Shown here: positions 21,551 through 35,190 of the stretch, piece after piece
Position numbering within the stretch: the first letter of the stretch is position 1
Layout: each line of letters begins with the position of its first letter
From: Phallusia mammillata
Lineage: Eukaryota > Chordata > Ascidiacea > Phlebobranchia > Ascidiidae
NCBI GenBank assembly: GCA_003260075.1
Contig: QLIY01000591.1
Location: 8,116 to 72,115 of the forward strand
Length of the DNA: 64,000 nt
Direction: 5' to 3'
Notes under the pieces: model-generated
What the model was told of the DNA's origin: nothing
Databases searched by the model: none
What the model saw: the letters and a program-made list of their open reading frames with translations, nothing else
Program-made: the position numbers and the translations under genes

Positions 21551-23874
21551 TCGAACGCATGACCTACACTGTTTGTTATTTTACACCACAGAAGCGGGTT
21601 AAATCGTATAAAATCTGTTTTTACAAATTGTCGCACTGACAGACTTCAACAGTTTTAGTGGACAAATCAAGGCGGCATTTCTGGGTAAAAAAGCAGTTGT
21701 CTGTTTCAGCAAAAAGCCTCAACATGTAATATATGTTATAGGGTATATTCAACAAGTTTAAACGCAGTACTCCGGGTCTTTGGGGTTTATGAGAGGTTTT
21801 TAAAGTTGGTTTTCGATGCAGCAGGCCGCAGGTTATTAAAATTAAACGAAATTTAGATGAAATTTTAACCCAAGACAGAAACGTATACACCGCTAGCACT
21901 CTATGTGAGATAACATATTTCATGACTTAGCCCTTAAACGTTAATGTAGACCAGTTATATATGAATCATGGTACTCCAGAACTGCAAAATGGTTATATTG
22001 AGTATTGAGTTTTTGAATTGTGTTTTAAGATTACAAAATATAGCCAACAAAAACTAACATCCAATGGTTTTCCACGTACCAATGTGTAAAACTAGCTAGC
22101 CAACAGGTGCAGTATACAAAAGGGTCAAAGTCTTATTTTGTTACCTAACGTACAAGTATTCTATATTGTTCAACCGCTAGGTAGCAGTAATGAAAAGAGC
22201 AATTATGACGACTCATCGAACCGTGACCAGTAGCTGTTGAAGTCATGGGTTTTATGACCAGTTCACTAAGGTGATGGATGTTATAGAGTCTCACTCTCAA
22301 TGTGACAAGCTTTTGTTAAATTCAAGGTTGATTTCAGTTGTGAGCGCATTTTGAACATTTTGAAACGTAAGTGGCAATTTTGATCCAGATCGGACGCATA
22401 CACTTCTTTAGATGCGAGTTTTGACCAGAAATGAACAATGGGCTGATAATGCCTTTGGGCATGAAAGTGGTACATTGCCGCTTGTAAGGCGTATGAAGTC
22501 ACTATGTGGTATTGCGTGATACACGCAAGTATATTTTTTTGAGTAGGTAGTCTGATTAAAGTATGGGTCACGGTGTAGTCAGTCTGTCATGCTACAGGAC
22601 AGAAAGTAAACGTGGCAAAAACACAGGATTTGTAGATGCTGCAAGTACTGGTTTTGGTCAGCACAACGTTTAATGATGTAGGCTTTTCGAACTGTATGGG
22701 TACAATGTCTGAATCTTTCAAACTGTTTGGGTACAATGTCAGTAACTGTTATTGAACGAGCACCTTTACGCTTTATGCGTTAACAATAGCGATGAAACAG
22801 GTGTAACTGCCCATGTATGAACTAATTCCAACAACACTGAATTATTTAACACAGTTGGAAAAAGTGTTTTTTGTTAAGATGTAATACAATTACACACGAA
22901 ACAACTAGCACTTGCTCCCATAATCAATAAACTGACTGCATTAACGGCACACAAACGTGTTTTGGCATTACTTGTGATGCAATTGGGTTACAACGTTATT
23001 TTTCAAAATTAGATAAAAAAGAATTGTGACTATTAAAAGCGTCTCAGAGCATAGATCAGCTAGTTTGGTGAGAACTCTCCAGGCTGCTTAAACATTACCA
23101 CGAGATATGTCTGCATGATATGATGCAGCATAGGAATTATAAACAGATCTCTATTTAGCGTCCTGAAAAGCATACGGTTTTGTTTGTTTGTTTGTGAAGA
23201 TAACGACAAAGGCTTAACACAATACTAAAACCCACCTACCACCAACAAACTGAGTTGTTATGTTAATATTATATCTATTCTCTAAAGGAAAAGAACTAAA
23301 TAGGCACTTTTAATATCATAAGGTGCAACATTTTTGTGTTACTATTGTAATTGGAACATTAGCAACTAAAAGCGTTCGGTTCAATTCTTTTCTTTAAGAA
23401 GTTTCTGACATGTAACATGATATCAAGTATTTGCGACAATTGTTATAGAGTCAACCCATTGTGTTTAGATAAGGGGTGTAAAAATTCTTTAACAGCTTGG
23501 TAGCGTTCCAAAATGTTTAAGAGCACATACGGTCTAACTTTACCTTTCTATAAGTCTTTTCGTACTTAATGCATATGTCAGGACTAGAAGCCACTTAGGC
23601 TCATTTTGTTAAAAATCCTTTCACGCCTAGCCAAGACAATTGAGACGTTCTTATTTCACCTACATGCCCACTTATGATCGCTCAATTGATGATCGCAGAA
23701 TCAGCACTTTGTCCAGAGTTTGCATAGCAAGGCGATAGTGCCTAATAAGGATTGCAATATTAAATGTTCAGCATGCGATCAACCTATTTGGCCGCGGCTG
23801 ATCCACTTGCGCCGAAAACATGTGCTTCACCAACTCAATTGGCAAAGGCGCTAGCACAATGGTGCTTGCGACTC

Positions 23875-23875
<1 letters not shown>

Positions 23876-23905
<30 letters not shown>
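23876..23905. other. Assembly filler: 30 C
   Basis: Pure C run creating false polyproline and polyglycine ORFs. Confidence 0.65.
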
Positions 23906-25005
23906 ATGACGTAAATATAACTCTTTTTGCTGAATATTTGGACTTGAAAACAGCTCTGAACCTATTTTGTTGGGCTGAAATGTGTATTACCAGCCTTGTA
24001 GCCCTATGCGTCAGACTTTTTTGCGATGTGGCCATCGTAGCGAAAAGGTTGGGCACCCCTAGCACAAACAAAGATATAAAGACTGCCACATATGCAACTG
24101 CCGCAGAACTTGTCTTTTTGTAAACTGGTCTGCACACTTTAAAGAATCTTTGCTGCATTGTCTGTCCACTAGCAAAGTAAAATAACAGGTAAAGTCAGCG
24201 TTAAGGTCATAGTTTTCTGCGGGACTTTATCTAAGTGGCTAAACTTATCTCAATAGCCATTTGGTTAAGAAACACTGCTCTATTTTAACTTTTAAAACGG
24301 TATGTAATAGTGAACATCTCCCGTACAGAGTGCGGTCAAAAAATAAAGGAAAATGACCTCATAAACCAGTTCATCAATTCTTATTAGTTCAATATACTAA
24401 GCTTTACTCTATGAGCGTAAAGTCAGCCAGTTTGGACTTGAAAGGTAATTGACATGTTGGCGGAAATAAATAGCACCCTATCAATGAGTTTTAGGTGCAA
24501 GTATTTCATCAGTTTGCTGTGCCTTCTGTCATCCAGCTTTTTCAAGGTTGGTCGAAGAACTAATGCTGCGGTAACTGGTCGTAGATGATTGAGTGAGCTT
24601 GTTAAGGGTGCTGCTACGTCAGGGGTCCGTGAGGCAATTTTGGGGGACCGCGAAAAAGTTGACGTATTCTATAATCTTATTTGGCGTCAGTTTGTGCCAC
24701 TGAATCAGTTTAAATCAAAGTAGAATTGAGAATCGACTGTTTTCATTGCTAAACAATACGCTTTATTGTATGACAACTAAGAAAAATGCAATTGCTCGCG
24801 TCTTGTCTGTGATGTCACAAGCTGTCTTTGGATCATCGTTATGCGCAGTTTTGCATAACTATAGCTAAAATTCTGCAATCAACTTTCGTTATTCTGAAAT
24901 ACACATTCAGGTTCAGGGACCGCGAGCCCTCGAACCACTGCTTTAGACGGTTTCTCTGGTATTTAGGCTGATTTTAAAGCAGTAACGAGTAACATCGGTG
25001 TAAAC

Positions 25006-25215
25006 CAGGGGCGGGCAACTTCTCCAGTCGGCGGGCCTGATATGGGAAAATGAAGTACTTGGCGGGCCGGATTCCTGAATCGATATATTAATCGCGTATT
25101 TATCCAGTGATTTAAAACGGATTTTTGACCACCTAAACTAAATACAATCAAGAACGTCGCAATTACAATACAGTCCAAACAATCTAACNCGCGGGCCGTA
25201 TGTTGCCCACCCCTG
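25006..25215. mobile_element. hAT-like MITE (210 bp)
   Basis: Ends CAGGGGCGGGCAACT and GTTGCCCACCCCTG form terminal inverted repeats; both flanks read GTGTAAAC, a perfect 8-bp target duplication. One N at 25189. Confidence 0.9.
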
Positions 25216-25321
25216 GTGTAAACCATACATTTTTCTTGGTAGATTTTGATCAACATTTGAAAACGTCGAAGAACAAAAAGAAATGAACTAGTAGTTGTTC
25301 GGAAGGATAGCTTACTGAGAA

Positions 25322-25476
25322 ATAAACAAGCCGATATATTTGTATAAAACATGGCGTTTGGACAGCAACTTGTGTCATTTTGAAATGAATGTAAATACTA
25401 AGCAGCAAGTGAAAATGTCACAAGTTGCTGTCGAAACTACATGTTCCATACAAAAATATTGTCTTGTTTGTTTTTT
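25322..25476. mobile_element. Foldback element, sister of 3792-3918
   Basis: AAACAAGCCGATAT and ATATTGTCTTGTTTGT ends pair, with GACAGCAACTTGTG and CACAAGTTGCTGTC further in. Confidence 0.55.
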
Positions 25477-25803
25477 GTTAGAATTTCAAAATCGTGAATT
25501 GTGTGCCAATTGGTTACTGTTTTTCGATAACGTAGAAGTTGGTTTATCGGTTTGTAACATGATTGTAACTTAGTTCGAAGATACATGAGACAGGCGAAGT
25601 GACTTGGTTAAGTCAATAAAATTAACATGCTTTTTTGAAAGAGCCTTGGCTGTGTATGACCTAACTGAAATAACCTACAGCCGTCATGTTTAAATGTGTT
25701 TCCCTAAGCTAACAATCGATGTGAACTAACCGTTCAGTGTTCAACAGGGTTATATACGCTTGGTGCAGTAAGGTGTTAAAATCAAACTTGTAAGTAGATA
25801 GCT

Positions 25804-28800
25804 ATGGTCATGGCGGCTTTTCGAAAGGGCCGGATTTTTCTGCTGGTATCTTTGGTTATAACTGCAGCAGTCCTGCATTATCGCCTTTCAATTGTTCAAC
25901 ATGCCAAAATTGCGAACACAAAGGACCAGAACAATGTTGTGGATCTTAGCTCTCAGTTAAATGCCCCTGTGGAAATGGAATTGGATTTTATGGAAAGAAT
26001 GAAAGAAAGAATGGCGTCAAGGAGAAGAAGTGTCAAAGATGCTTGCAGAAAAATGGGTGAGTTTATGTTGTGTTATGTAACTGAGAACTATATGCGTTGT
26101 TTTGTTTGGTTTTTCTTAGTTTTATTATTTTAAGAGAAAAAACAGCTCTTTCGGGTTTTTATGTTGTCCAAAAGTTGACAAAATTAGTGGAAAATCTAAA
26201 ACGTTTAAAACGTCCAGCACAAAGCCTGCCTGCTTTGTCTGACTTGTGTCATGAATAAGGAAATGTGTGAGTTGCGGTAGCCAGAATAACTGACGATTGA
26301 CGCAAAAGCAATATCCAGTCCTGGATAAACAGTTTACATTATAGTCCACTGGAGAAAATCCCCATAGCGATACAGAGAATAGTTAGGTTGGCCAATATGA
26401 CACAAAAATGGAATGTTTTTGTCTTATTAAACATTATGTCGTATTAACGTTGCCCTTGGTTAAAATGACCATAAAAAAACGACCGTACTTGTACTTCAAA
26501 CTTCAAAACAGATTCACCAACAACGTGGCTTAGCTAAGCAGTGTTTCCTAAATTATGGGTCGCGACCTAAAGTTGGGTCGCCTGTTTTTGTAGCAAGAGC
26601 ATCTACTTCTTAACTTCGTTTCGTAGCATTCTTATGCCACTTCAGACTGTTGCGCAAAACTAATTACATGACAACTGACTTATCGCGGCGTATGACGTAC
26701 TATTGGCTTGTTTTGTTTGTTGTCTACTCTAGCTGATAATTATTACATAATTAATGTACTATAATACATCAAACCCGCTCTAAAGTTCGGTTTAAATGGG
26801 AAAGAATGTTTGGTCGAAAATACCAAAAATATCTGTCGTAGCAATTTTCATTAAAACCAGTCAACAATACAACTAAAATAGTGATAATACACATCCATGA
26901 GTGGCGAGAAACCCCAAAAGATTTTTTTTAGAAGTATTTATTGGGTCGCGTCCAAAAAATTGGGAACCACTGGCTAAGAGAATGAAGACTGTAGTGAAGT
27001 CAGTCATGGATTCTGGCTCTAAGATTTTGAGATGTGTATATTTCACTATCTATAAGCATGCAAAACACCCGGCGCATTTTACCTATCAATGATTATGTTT
27101 AGTGCAAAATCCAACAAAAGTCTTATGTTGTCTACTTTGAAACGACGAAAGTAATGATGTTTTTAATTTAAAACCTAGAGGACAAACAAAACTTACAATC
27201 TAGTTGGAAAACAAACTGTTTGAACTATTACCGGCCTATCACCTTTCGTAACTTAATTGGTGCCAGTCAGTTTCCGTTTTTCATCTACTCAATTGTTGCC
27301 CACGCGCTTTAATCTCTCACGGCACACTAGTGTGCGCGGCACATAGTTTGCGAATCATTGCTTCAAGTAGTCTCTATTTAATCACGACAATGGCTATAAA
27401 TTCACAGATATATTATTAAAACACTTGGTATACATTAAAAACTAAATATATTTTTGGATTTTTAACTAACTTAGTGTGGACATTATTAAAATTTCAATAC
27501 TTTTGTTTATATTTTGTAATCAGTGTTACTAATACATAGGGTTGATTAAAGCCTAAAAGGTGGAAAAAGGTAAAAAATTGTACAACGATTAGACGGCTTT
27601 GTTATTAATTGATTTTAACCTTACTTTTGATCTGAAGACCCAATATGACCCTCACAAAAACGTAGGGAAGGAAAGTTACTGTGTAGTAAACAATGTTACG
27701 AAAAGCTCATATCAGTCTATAGCGGTTTTGAAGCAAACATTGATAATATATTGTGTCGCCAACTTTTTCCCTAATAGTTTGAAGAAAAACAAATCTGCCA
27801 GATAAAGCATGTCAATAGTGAATACTCTCTACTGCAAACGTTTTTACAACTGGCATTGCCAAATGAGTTTACTGTGCACAACATATTAATGGTAGTTTTG
27901 TATTTTGTTTAGCTTGTTTTTTGTTTTGATTTTAAGTCTTTTACAAATAGCAGTTAAAAGACGACGCTTTTATTATTCATTAAAGTTTGTTAAACATTAA
28001 ATATGCGACTTTTCTGCCATTGATAAAAACTAAACAATTTTGTCAGCTTTGTCATTTATTGATTTTAGCTTGGTTTGATCAGAAGTCCCAATGTGACCCC
28101 AATGAAAGGCAAAAAGTGGAATAGTAGACTGTTTAGTCGCGTTTTTTTAGCAAACATTGACAATGCATATTACACCAAACTTCTCAATGGAAGTTTTGTT
28201 ATTAATCAAGCTGTGGCATAGGGTTCCAACTTAAGTTTTTGTCAAAAATTCGTCTCCGAAATTTTGTATTCTAAGCCGGCTGCATCATTTGTACAATTTA
28301 GCCTTCCAACAATATAATTAATATAGATTTTGCTCATGGAAGTGACACAAAAACATTTGAACCTCTGCAAATACATAAGGCGAAAATTGAACGCTTTTTG
28401 CCTCTCTTATCACATGTCTGAAAAAACGTGCCGTTCTACTAGATAAGTTATTAGTTGTTATACAGTGATTAGCGATCTATAGTAGGTATAATTATTGAGA
28501 GCTAAAAAAATGTTCATTACACCATGTTTTGCATGTAAATTATAGTTTATCACCTTGTTTGTAACAGTGAATGAAAAAAACATTGTTAGAACGACGAAAC
28601 TAACTTGCCAATGTCGATTTGTAAACGTGTATACAACTAGGCCCTAATATGAAACCGAACAACAAGAAGTTTTCTTGGAAAACTACAAGCATAAAATTTC
28701 TAACCTCTAATACAACTGTAGGTGCAAATGTGCGCCAAAAGCCAGTAACATGTGTGTAAACGTGCGTTTAACACTAACCGATTTAACTTTGATGCAATGA

Positions 28801-31800
28801 TTTAGAATTGATTTAGCAACTTACAAAAACCTGGTCATATTTTTTAATGTTCTTCAACAAAACGTTTAAGAGTTGTTGAAAATCTTTGTTGCAAAGGTCA
28901 TGTTTAAGAGCTGGGAGGCATGCTCTCCAAACTGTTATGACTGAGTTTACCGAAATGCAAACAAAGTAGTTTGGGAGTGTAAACCAGTAGGGGCATGGGC
29001 TCTGGCAGAAATTTTGCAAGAGCGGTCAAGTTTTGACAAATACATATTAACATGGAAGGATTTATATATTTTAAGTAATTACAGTCAAACTTCGATACTA
29101 TGCGACCCTTTGGGATCGAGAGAAAGTGGCACAATAGCAAGGGTGGCATAATAGCGAGGGTTGTTTTTAAACATAGCCTTGTGACGTGACAATGTACTGT
29201 AACGCCACGTTGTGTTGTACGATTGTAATTTATTACAGTACAGTATGATTTATTACAAAAATACGAATATATCGTGCCTAGAACAGCCCCCCCCCCCCCC
29301 CCCCCCCCCCCCAGATCTGTTAGTTTTGCCGTGACACAAGCACAGAACGGCGTTTACATTTGTCGCTGCAAAGCCGTGAAACCTCTTAACGTGACCAAGT
29401 TAGTTTATTCAACGATTTGTTTTTCGTGTTTTCTCTGTTTTTCATGAGCTCAAACCGAAAGTTGTCAGAAGGCCCAATTTTTCAATCTATAACCAGACCG
29501 TTAGTACGTAAATACAGTACTGTTCTCTCATGTGTCATAGTATCAAGGGTAAGGGTTGGCATAGTAAATATATTTTCTATTGAATTTAGTTGTGACGATC
29601 AAAAATGGTATAGTAGCGAGGGTGGCATAACAGCAAGGTGGCATAGTATCGAAATTTGACTGTATGTACATGTAGACATAAAATATATGCAGTAGAAGAG
29701 CGTCCACAATGTAAAAATCCCCACACAGCCATGTACATATCACATGTACCGTTTTTTCTGTTCGAAAAGCAGCAAAACGGCAGAGGTTATCAAACAACAC
29801 CAGATACGTAAATAAGGCACACATCGTTAAACTCGTTGTTGAGATTTTCACTGACTTTTTCGAATCCACTTCTTATAGCATGAAACTTTCGCATTCTTCA
29901 GGGTTTTTTTCGAAAAAAGGTCCAAGCAGGCTTGAAATTCAAAACGGGGTCTTCATGAGTAAGGCTACAACATACTTTTAGGTCGGGTAGGGCTCTAATT
30001 AAAACTATTGGTCCTATCCACGAACGCCATGATTATCCAGTTTTCTATAATTTAGAACCAGTTTTATCATAAGTACTGCTGTTGCGTTGGTGTACAGTAC
30101 ACATATTTTTAAGGATAGACAAAAATACTGACCATAAAATTGGATGATTTATGATTTCTTATAACCTCGTTCGAATTGAGTTTTTTTTAGTTAATTTTAC
30201 CATTTCAAAATTGAAATTGACAAACTGTGGAAATTTTCATAATGTATGTTGAATAGCAATGGCTTGACTCACTAATTTATCCCAACCAATCCAATTCAGT
30301 TATATTTAGGACAAAAACCAACCTAATCCAGTTGCTATTACAAACTCCACGCATTTTACGTGACTCCCACTTAGCTTCGGTACCATCTATTCATAGTATC
30401 AAATGTTGTTTGTGGGTATCCGATATCACGACAGATAGAGCTTGTTTTGTTTTCCAGTAAAGTGTCTGTTCGACAAGTAAACTGAAATTAGACTAAAATG
30501 TAATTACCGTTTTGTGTACGCATATTTTGTATTTTGCGTTTATGTTGATTAAAAAGTGTGTCAAGGAATACAACAAACCTTGTTAAAATGAAATGTAAGA
30601 GTAAAACTTACAAACATGCCCAGCAGGGCCGCACATTCAAGGGCACAATTTTCGTAAAGCCTTGTCAAACCCGAAATGTAAAACTACAAAAGATACCATG
30701 TTCCAAGGAGGGCGGCGTACCTGAAGATCAATAAAATGTGCGACCAAACGCAGCAAATCAATACAAACAAATCAATGGAATGTTAAGATGTAGGCAACAA
30801 ATCAACACAAATCTGTCTTTTGTCTGTTTTCTTTCATACTAATTCTTTTTTCTGTGAATTTCGCATGTCATCATATTGGCATTATGAGTATACAGACGAA
30901 AGAGTGGGAATGTAAAATGATAACGGCAACTGATGTATAGAGAGAGTAAAATGACGTCCAAACTGTGCCAGACCCAATTCTACAGACAAACATTTGTTTT
31001 GTTATCTAATCCTAAGCCGGATAAAACTCGAGCCCAACCTAAAAGTGGGACCCCCTTTACAACAAATGCAGTTTAAATCAAATCGACTACTAAGCATTGA
31101 GCCAAACTCAATCGAAAAAGCAATACAAAAAGAGTAGGACAATTTTAAGGAAAGGCACATGCCCTATACTAAAAGCAATATTACAAAATGCCCAAAATTT
31201 ATAGTGAACAATATTTAAGTGAACAATACAGTTAGACCACTTGTTTCCAGTGCTGGATTAAGGGTCTGTTGGCCTGTAGGCACAATTTATAAGTGGCCCG
31301 AAAATCGGGGTTGCCAACTAAAAATTAGAATTATCAGTGTTGCCAAATCATTCTACTGATTTTAAAGTGACCTGGATTGTTGACTGGCCTGTAGGCACGT
31401 GCATGACTACTTTGCCTAATGGTTAATCCGGCACTGCTTGTTTCCAACCTTATTGGTGCTATAGTACTATCACTTTGCAACTATGACATACAGAAGTGAA
31501 TATTTCGTTATAGTTGATACAAAACTCAATACATATATGCCTAATAAATAACTGAGAATGCAAAATGATTTCCAAGTAACAGAATCAGTCAATGAATTTA
31601 CATGGAATATATATATTTAGCCTAACTAGTATCTTTAGTTGCTACAAAACCACAGGATAAAACATAATAAACGAGAAACAAAAGTAATATATTGATACCT
31701 AATAAATGTTTTGAATGCTTACATGAACAGTAAAAGTCTTTTAGAATTAACATTATTTTTACCCATATTTAGTGCACATATAGCCTATCGCTAGTTGGTA

Positions 31801-34444
31801 CCTGATTTCCAAGTGGCAATGTTTTAAAACCTGGTTTATCAAAGTAATAATATACCCTCGTTGTTTTTTTACAGGCTTGCCAACCGAACCTCTCGACCGA
31901 ATCGAGTTGATAACGTCAAAGAAATATCGCTTGGCATATTGTCCTGTGCCGAAAACAGGCTGCTCCAACATGAAACGGGTTATGCTTGGACTGAACGGAT
32001 ACGGAAATGACACAGAGCAAATATTTCCAGTGAGTGTGTTGTATCCGTTATTGACATTTTAAGTATTAGAACTGTCGGGTTTTTTTCTTACAAAGGAGAA
32101 AGATTGCAATGTTGTGTTTGCTATTTTGAAAATTGATAGGGATTTTTTCCACAAATAATGTAGTGGCCCAAATATACTGTATATATTCTTGAACGTCGAG
32201 GACAAAATGAATGCTTGTGTAAGTCAAACCCATTTAAAAAACAAGTGATTTTTAAAATGCTGTGTAAGTCAATAAGTCGAACTGTACGTGTAATTCAGCA
32301 TTTTTTCGCAGAAAAACGTTATCGGCCAGACAAACCTCCTACACAAAGCCATAAGTCAGAATTTAACAATGCGAAGTACTGGGTTCCCACCATTCGTTGT
32401 GGAGCATCAATACACCACGTTCATTGTTGTTCGTCACCCATTTCAACGCGCGCTTTCTGCATACAAGAATAAGTTGACGAAACAATGGAACGGAGAACCA
32501 CCCCAGTTCATGAAAAAGGCAGATCACATAAGGCTCCGTTTTGGGAGTCCAGAAAGAAAGAACGGTAAAGCTCGTATTGGTTTACTAACACTACATTTTA
32601 TATTTTTGATCATTGATTGTTATTTTACTTGTAAACAAGTTCCATACTGTTCTGAGTTCGAAAGTAAGCCATCAAAAAAGAATTGAGGAAAACAACATCT
32701 CAAATAGACCCTAAAAGCGACATGCTTTATTATTCAAACGTTTCGGCAAATGCTAATGCCACCATCAGTGATATAAAGAGCCACTTTTACATCCGTTTTT
32801 AGTTACATCCGTTTATAACCACTTGAGCCATTTAACAGATTGATAAAGAGGTCGTCATTAAACTGATGAACAAATCCGTGTGTAGTGCTTCAAAAATGAA
32901 CTCATCGAAGAAATACAAAACCACCTTTTTAACTTTCGTTTTTATTTATTTTTTCGTTAAATATTTTTTTGTCAATACCGTTAAATAGCAATTTTATATT
33001 TTACTGCAGGAGTTTTGCCACAATGAATAAAAACTTTATCATGTCATATGTATATTCACAAAACAAAACATTGCTAGCAAAGTGAGACACCAAGGATATT
33101 TATTTGTCTGGAAATCTTAGGGTATAATTTCATCTAATTTGAGCAAAACAAAAATATTTGTCTAAACACTTTATTTATTTTAAGAAGTGCTTGGTTTCAG
33201 TGTGAAAAATCTCTGTTTTCCACATATGCTATTTGTGTAATTTTAGTCAAAACTACTCAATTTGTTTCCAGTAGTGTTTATTGCTCATGATGGTTAATAG
33301 TTCTGCTTATGAGCATCACATGGTTTAGGCTTAGCAAAACTGGCATCACCCAACACAATACATACGTTTACTGCGGTTTGGATGTTAGCATATAGGTATG
33401 AAATTTAGCGCTTACATGATCTTTGTCCTAGATCTGTAAATCATTAACTTAAGATCCGCAAATGGTTTGGAGGTTGCTATCTTGGATAAAGCTTACTTAT
33501 TCTACACTACACCAGGAGTGCACAGCCTGCTACTGCATGACTATCTATAAGTCTGTTTTTTTTTCACAGCAACCGAGAAAAGTCCAACATTTGAAGAATT
33601 CGTTAAATATCTTTACGACGCAAACAACACCAACATTAATGGAGAGGACAACCACTGGAACAGCGTTAACGTTATTTGCTTTCCCTGCCAGAATCAGTTT
33701 GACGTTATAGCGAAGATCGAAACAATAGAGGAAGATTTACGGTAAGACTACACGTTTCTAAGCCTTTTAGTATTGTTTTGTGACGAATAGACTGGCCCAT
33801 ATAAAACAAAAACGAGATTTCAAAATTTGGATTTTGCTCAACTTGAAATGGGCCATCAATTGACCCAAAATTGTAAACGGGCATCGGAACCCGGCCCGAA
33901 CCTGATTCGTTTTTGAGAAGACCGTTTAGGCCTGTTTGATTGACAGACCTATACATTGAAGCACCAGGAAAGACCATGACAACAAACACAATAAGCAATT
34001 GGTCTTGAACAAGGCGTTTTAGGGCTGTTTGAAATTAGGTCAGGTCCAGCAACTGGTTACTTAGCTAGATAAATTTAATTAAAAAATACTGAAAGCCCGA
34101 ACCCGGCCCGACTTGTATTTGATACGTGAAGACAGATCTGTCGGTCACCACCCTGTTACACAGGCTAATTCCTGTAATCTGTCATGACATTACACTTGTC
34201 CTTATTTATTGTTTTTAATTTGTCACTGTTTTTTATTTGCGCTTGTTTTCAAATATTCAGGTATTTACTGAAGCTACTAGGTGCACCAGACAGCCTTGGA
34301 ATGCCGAAAGGTTATTCAAAAAGCGGAAAAAGTGGAACTGATATCCAAGTGGATCCCAACTTCAAACGTTTAAATCAGGAGCAGATCAAAATGCTTTACC
34401 AAGTTTACCAAACTGACTTCAAAATGTTTCAATACGAAACGTAA
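25804..34444 (+). CDS. Family-2 carbohydrate sulfotransferase (CHST8-14/HNK-1ST-like), copy 1
   Basis: Five exons: 25804-26056, 31875-32029, 32312-32564, 33570-33741, 34261-34444. They join in phase to 338 residues, close to vertebrate CHST11. A basic N-terminus is followed by a signal anchor (IFLLVSLVITAAVL), then a stem, giving a type II Golgi membrane protein. The 5'-phosphosulfate motif is CPVPKTGCSNMKRV (exon 2). The 3'-phosphate motif is FIVVRHPFQRALSAY (exon 3). HWNSVNVICFPCQ and KIETIEEDL (exon 4) are further family marks. The expected role is transfer of sulfate from PAPS to a sugar on a glycosaminoglycan or glycoprotein; which sugar cannot be told. Intron 1 is 5.8 kb and full of repeats. 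Start chosen at 25804 because it precedes the anchor directly; an ATG at 25810 is also possible. Confidence 0.9.
26539..26972. mobile_element. hAT-like element relic
   Basis: Begins CAGTGTTTCCTAAATTATGG and ends TTGGGAACCACTG; GGGTCGCGAC occurs inside both ends. Directly adjacent flanks share GCTAAG (6 bp). Confidence 0.5.
29082..29662. mobile_element. Tc1/mariner-pogo-like MITE
   Basis: Terminal inverted repeats CAGTCAAA(C/T)TTCGATACTATG at both ends with one mismatch, flanked by TA on each side (29080-29081 and 29663-29664). Contains a 26-C filler run, so its true length is uncertain. Confidence 0.8.
29287..29312. other. Assembly filler: 26 C
   Basis: Pure C run inside the Tc1/pogo-like MITE. 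Confidence 0.65.
31248..31436. mobile_element. hAT-like MITE (189 bp)
   Basis: Ends CAGTGCTGGATTAA and TTAATCCGGCACTG are inverted; both flanks are CTTGTTTC, a perfect 8-bp target duplication. Confidence 0.9.
32718..32770. repeat. Dispersed repeat, CATGCTTTATT-TTTCGGCA family
   Basis: Shares CATGCTTTATT, AACGTTTCGGCA and AATGCT(A/C)ATGCCA with 56549-56590, and the wider family is also seen near 38270-38400 (GTTCATAAGTTTAATGATGA-like ends). Confidence 0.45.
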
Positions 34445-35089
34445 AATATGTCTAAAAGACGATCGGTGCCTCCAGCTTCTCAAAGAGACTTTAAGCGTAC
34501 CAGGAGAGTCTTGAAAAAATCACTGTGAAATGATATTGAATGGAAAACATTTTCGCTTGCCCTTCTTGAATTAAGAAATTCGAATACCCCAGTATTGTTT
34601 CTGCTAATGATATTTTGTAGTGCCTTATTGAAACATATATGCTCAAAATATTTATAAAATCGGTTTAGTTGCTATTTTATTTGGTGGTTGTCAATGAAAC
34701 ACTCATTACTTAAGTTCATCAACAACGAAAATGTGAGCTTTATTGAAGTTTAAATATATGTGATGGCAGTCCGTGTATAAACTTGCTGTAAGTAATCGCG
34801 TTAAGCAACCAAGAGAATTTTCACTTTAATTTTCAAATGGTGTAATTGTTTCCAGAAAAACATTTAAAAAGAAATACAAAGTCAACTACGGACACACATA
34901 ATAACACTTTTTTACAAAAACAAGTAGACAAAGAAATATTAATTGCATCTCAGTAGACACTTACTTGTTATTTAACATTCGTTGAATAACTTCAGATGTA
35001 GTTACAACAATGAGATTTTCACAAATTCTAGTCTTTCCTGATTATTGTTATTTAAGTTATGCGTTGATTATTTGAACTGAAGGTGTTTG

Positions 35090-35095
35090 AATAAA
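35090..35095 (+). terminator. Possible poly(A) signal of sulfotransferase copy 1
   Basis: AATAAA about 650 nt after the stop; no closer one seen. Confidence 0.3.
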
Positions 35096-35190
35096 ACAGC
35101 ATCGGGCCCTTCAACAGACAGCATGGTCATCGACGATCACAGTGTATTAGTAACAAATTCAGTCGAAGAATATCTTGGAATTTATACAAA

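Larger units (their letters stand above)
21194..25803. other. Intergenic region between copy B and the sulfotransferases
   Basis: Contains a 62-bp tandem repeat (21325-21550), a 30-C filler run (23876-23905), the right end of a hAT-like element near 24040-24060, an hAT-like MITE (25006-25215) and a foldback element (25322-25476). The ORF spanning the C run at 23764-24123 is not a gene. Confidence 0.5.
26057..31874 (+). other. Intron 1 of sulfotransferase copy 1
   Basis: 5.8 kb without exons. Holds a hAT-like relic (26539-26972), a Tc1/pogo-like MITE (29082-29662) and a hAT-like MITE (31248-31436); the rest is AT-rich sequence with no recognised coding potential. Confidence 0.6.

Noticed and set aside
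23764-24123. 119-aa ORF as a gene
   Set aside because: It spans a 30-C run and the decayed end of a hAT-like element; no family motif.
24625-24940. Possible hAT-like element (CAGGGGTCCGTGAGG to CTCGAACCACTG)
   Set aside because: Ends are only weakly inverted and the flanks show no duplication, so boundaries cannot be supported.
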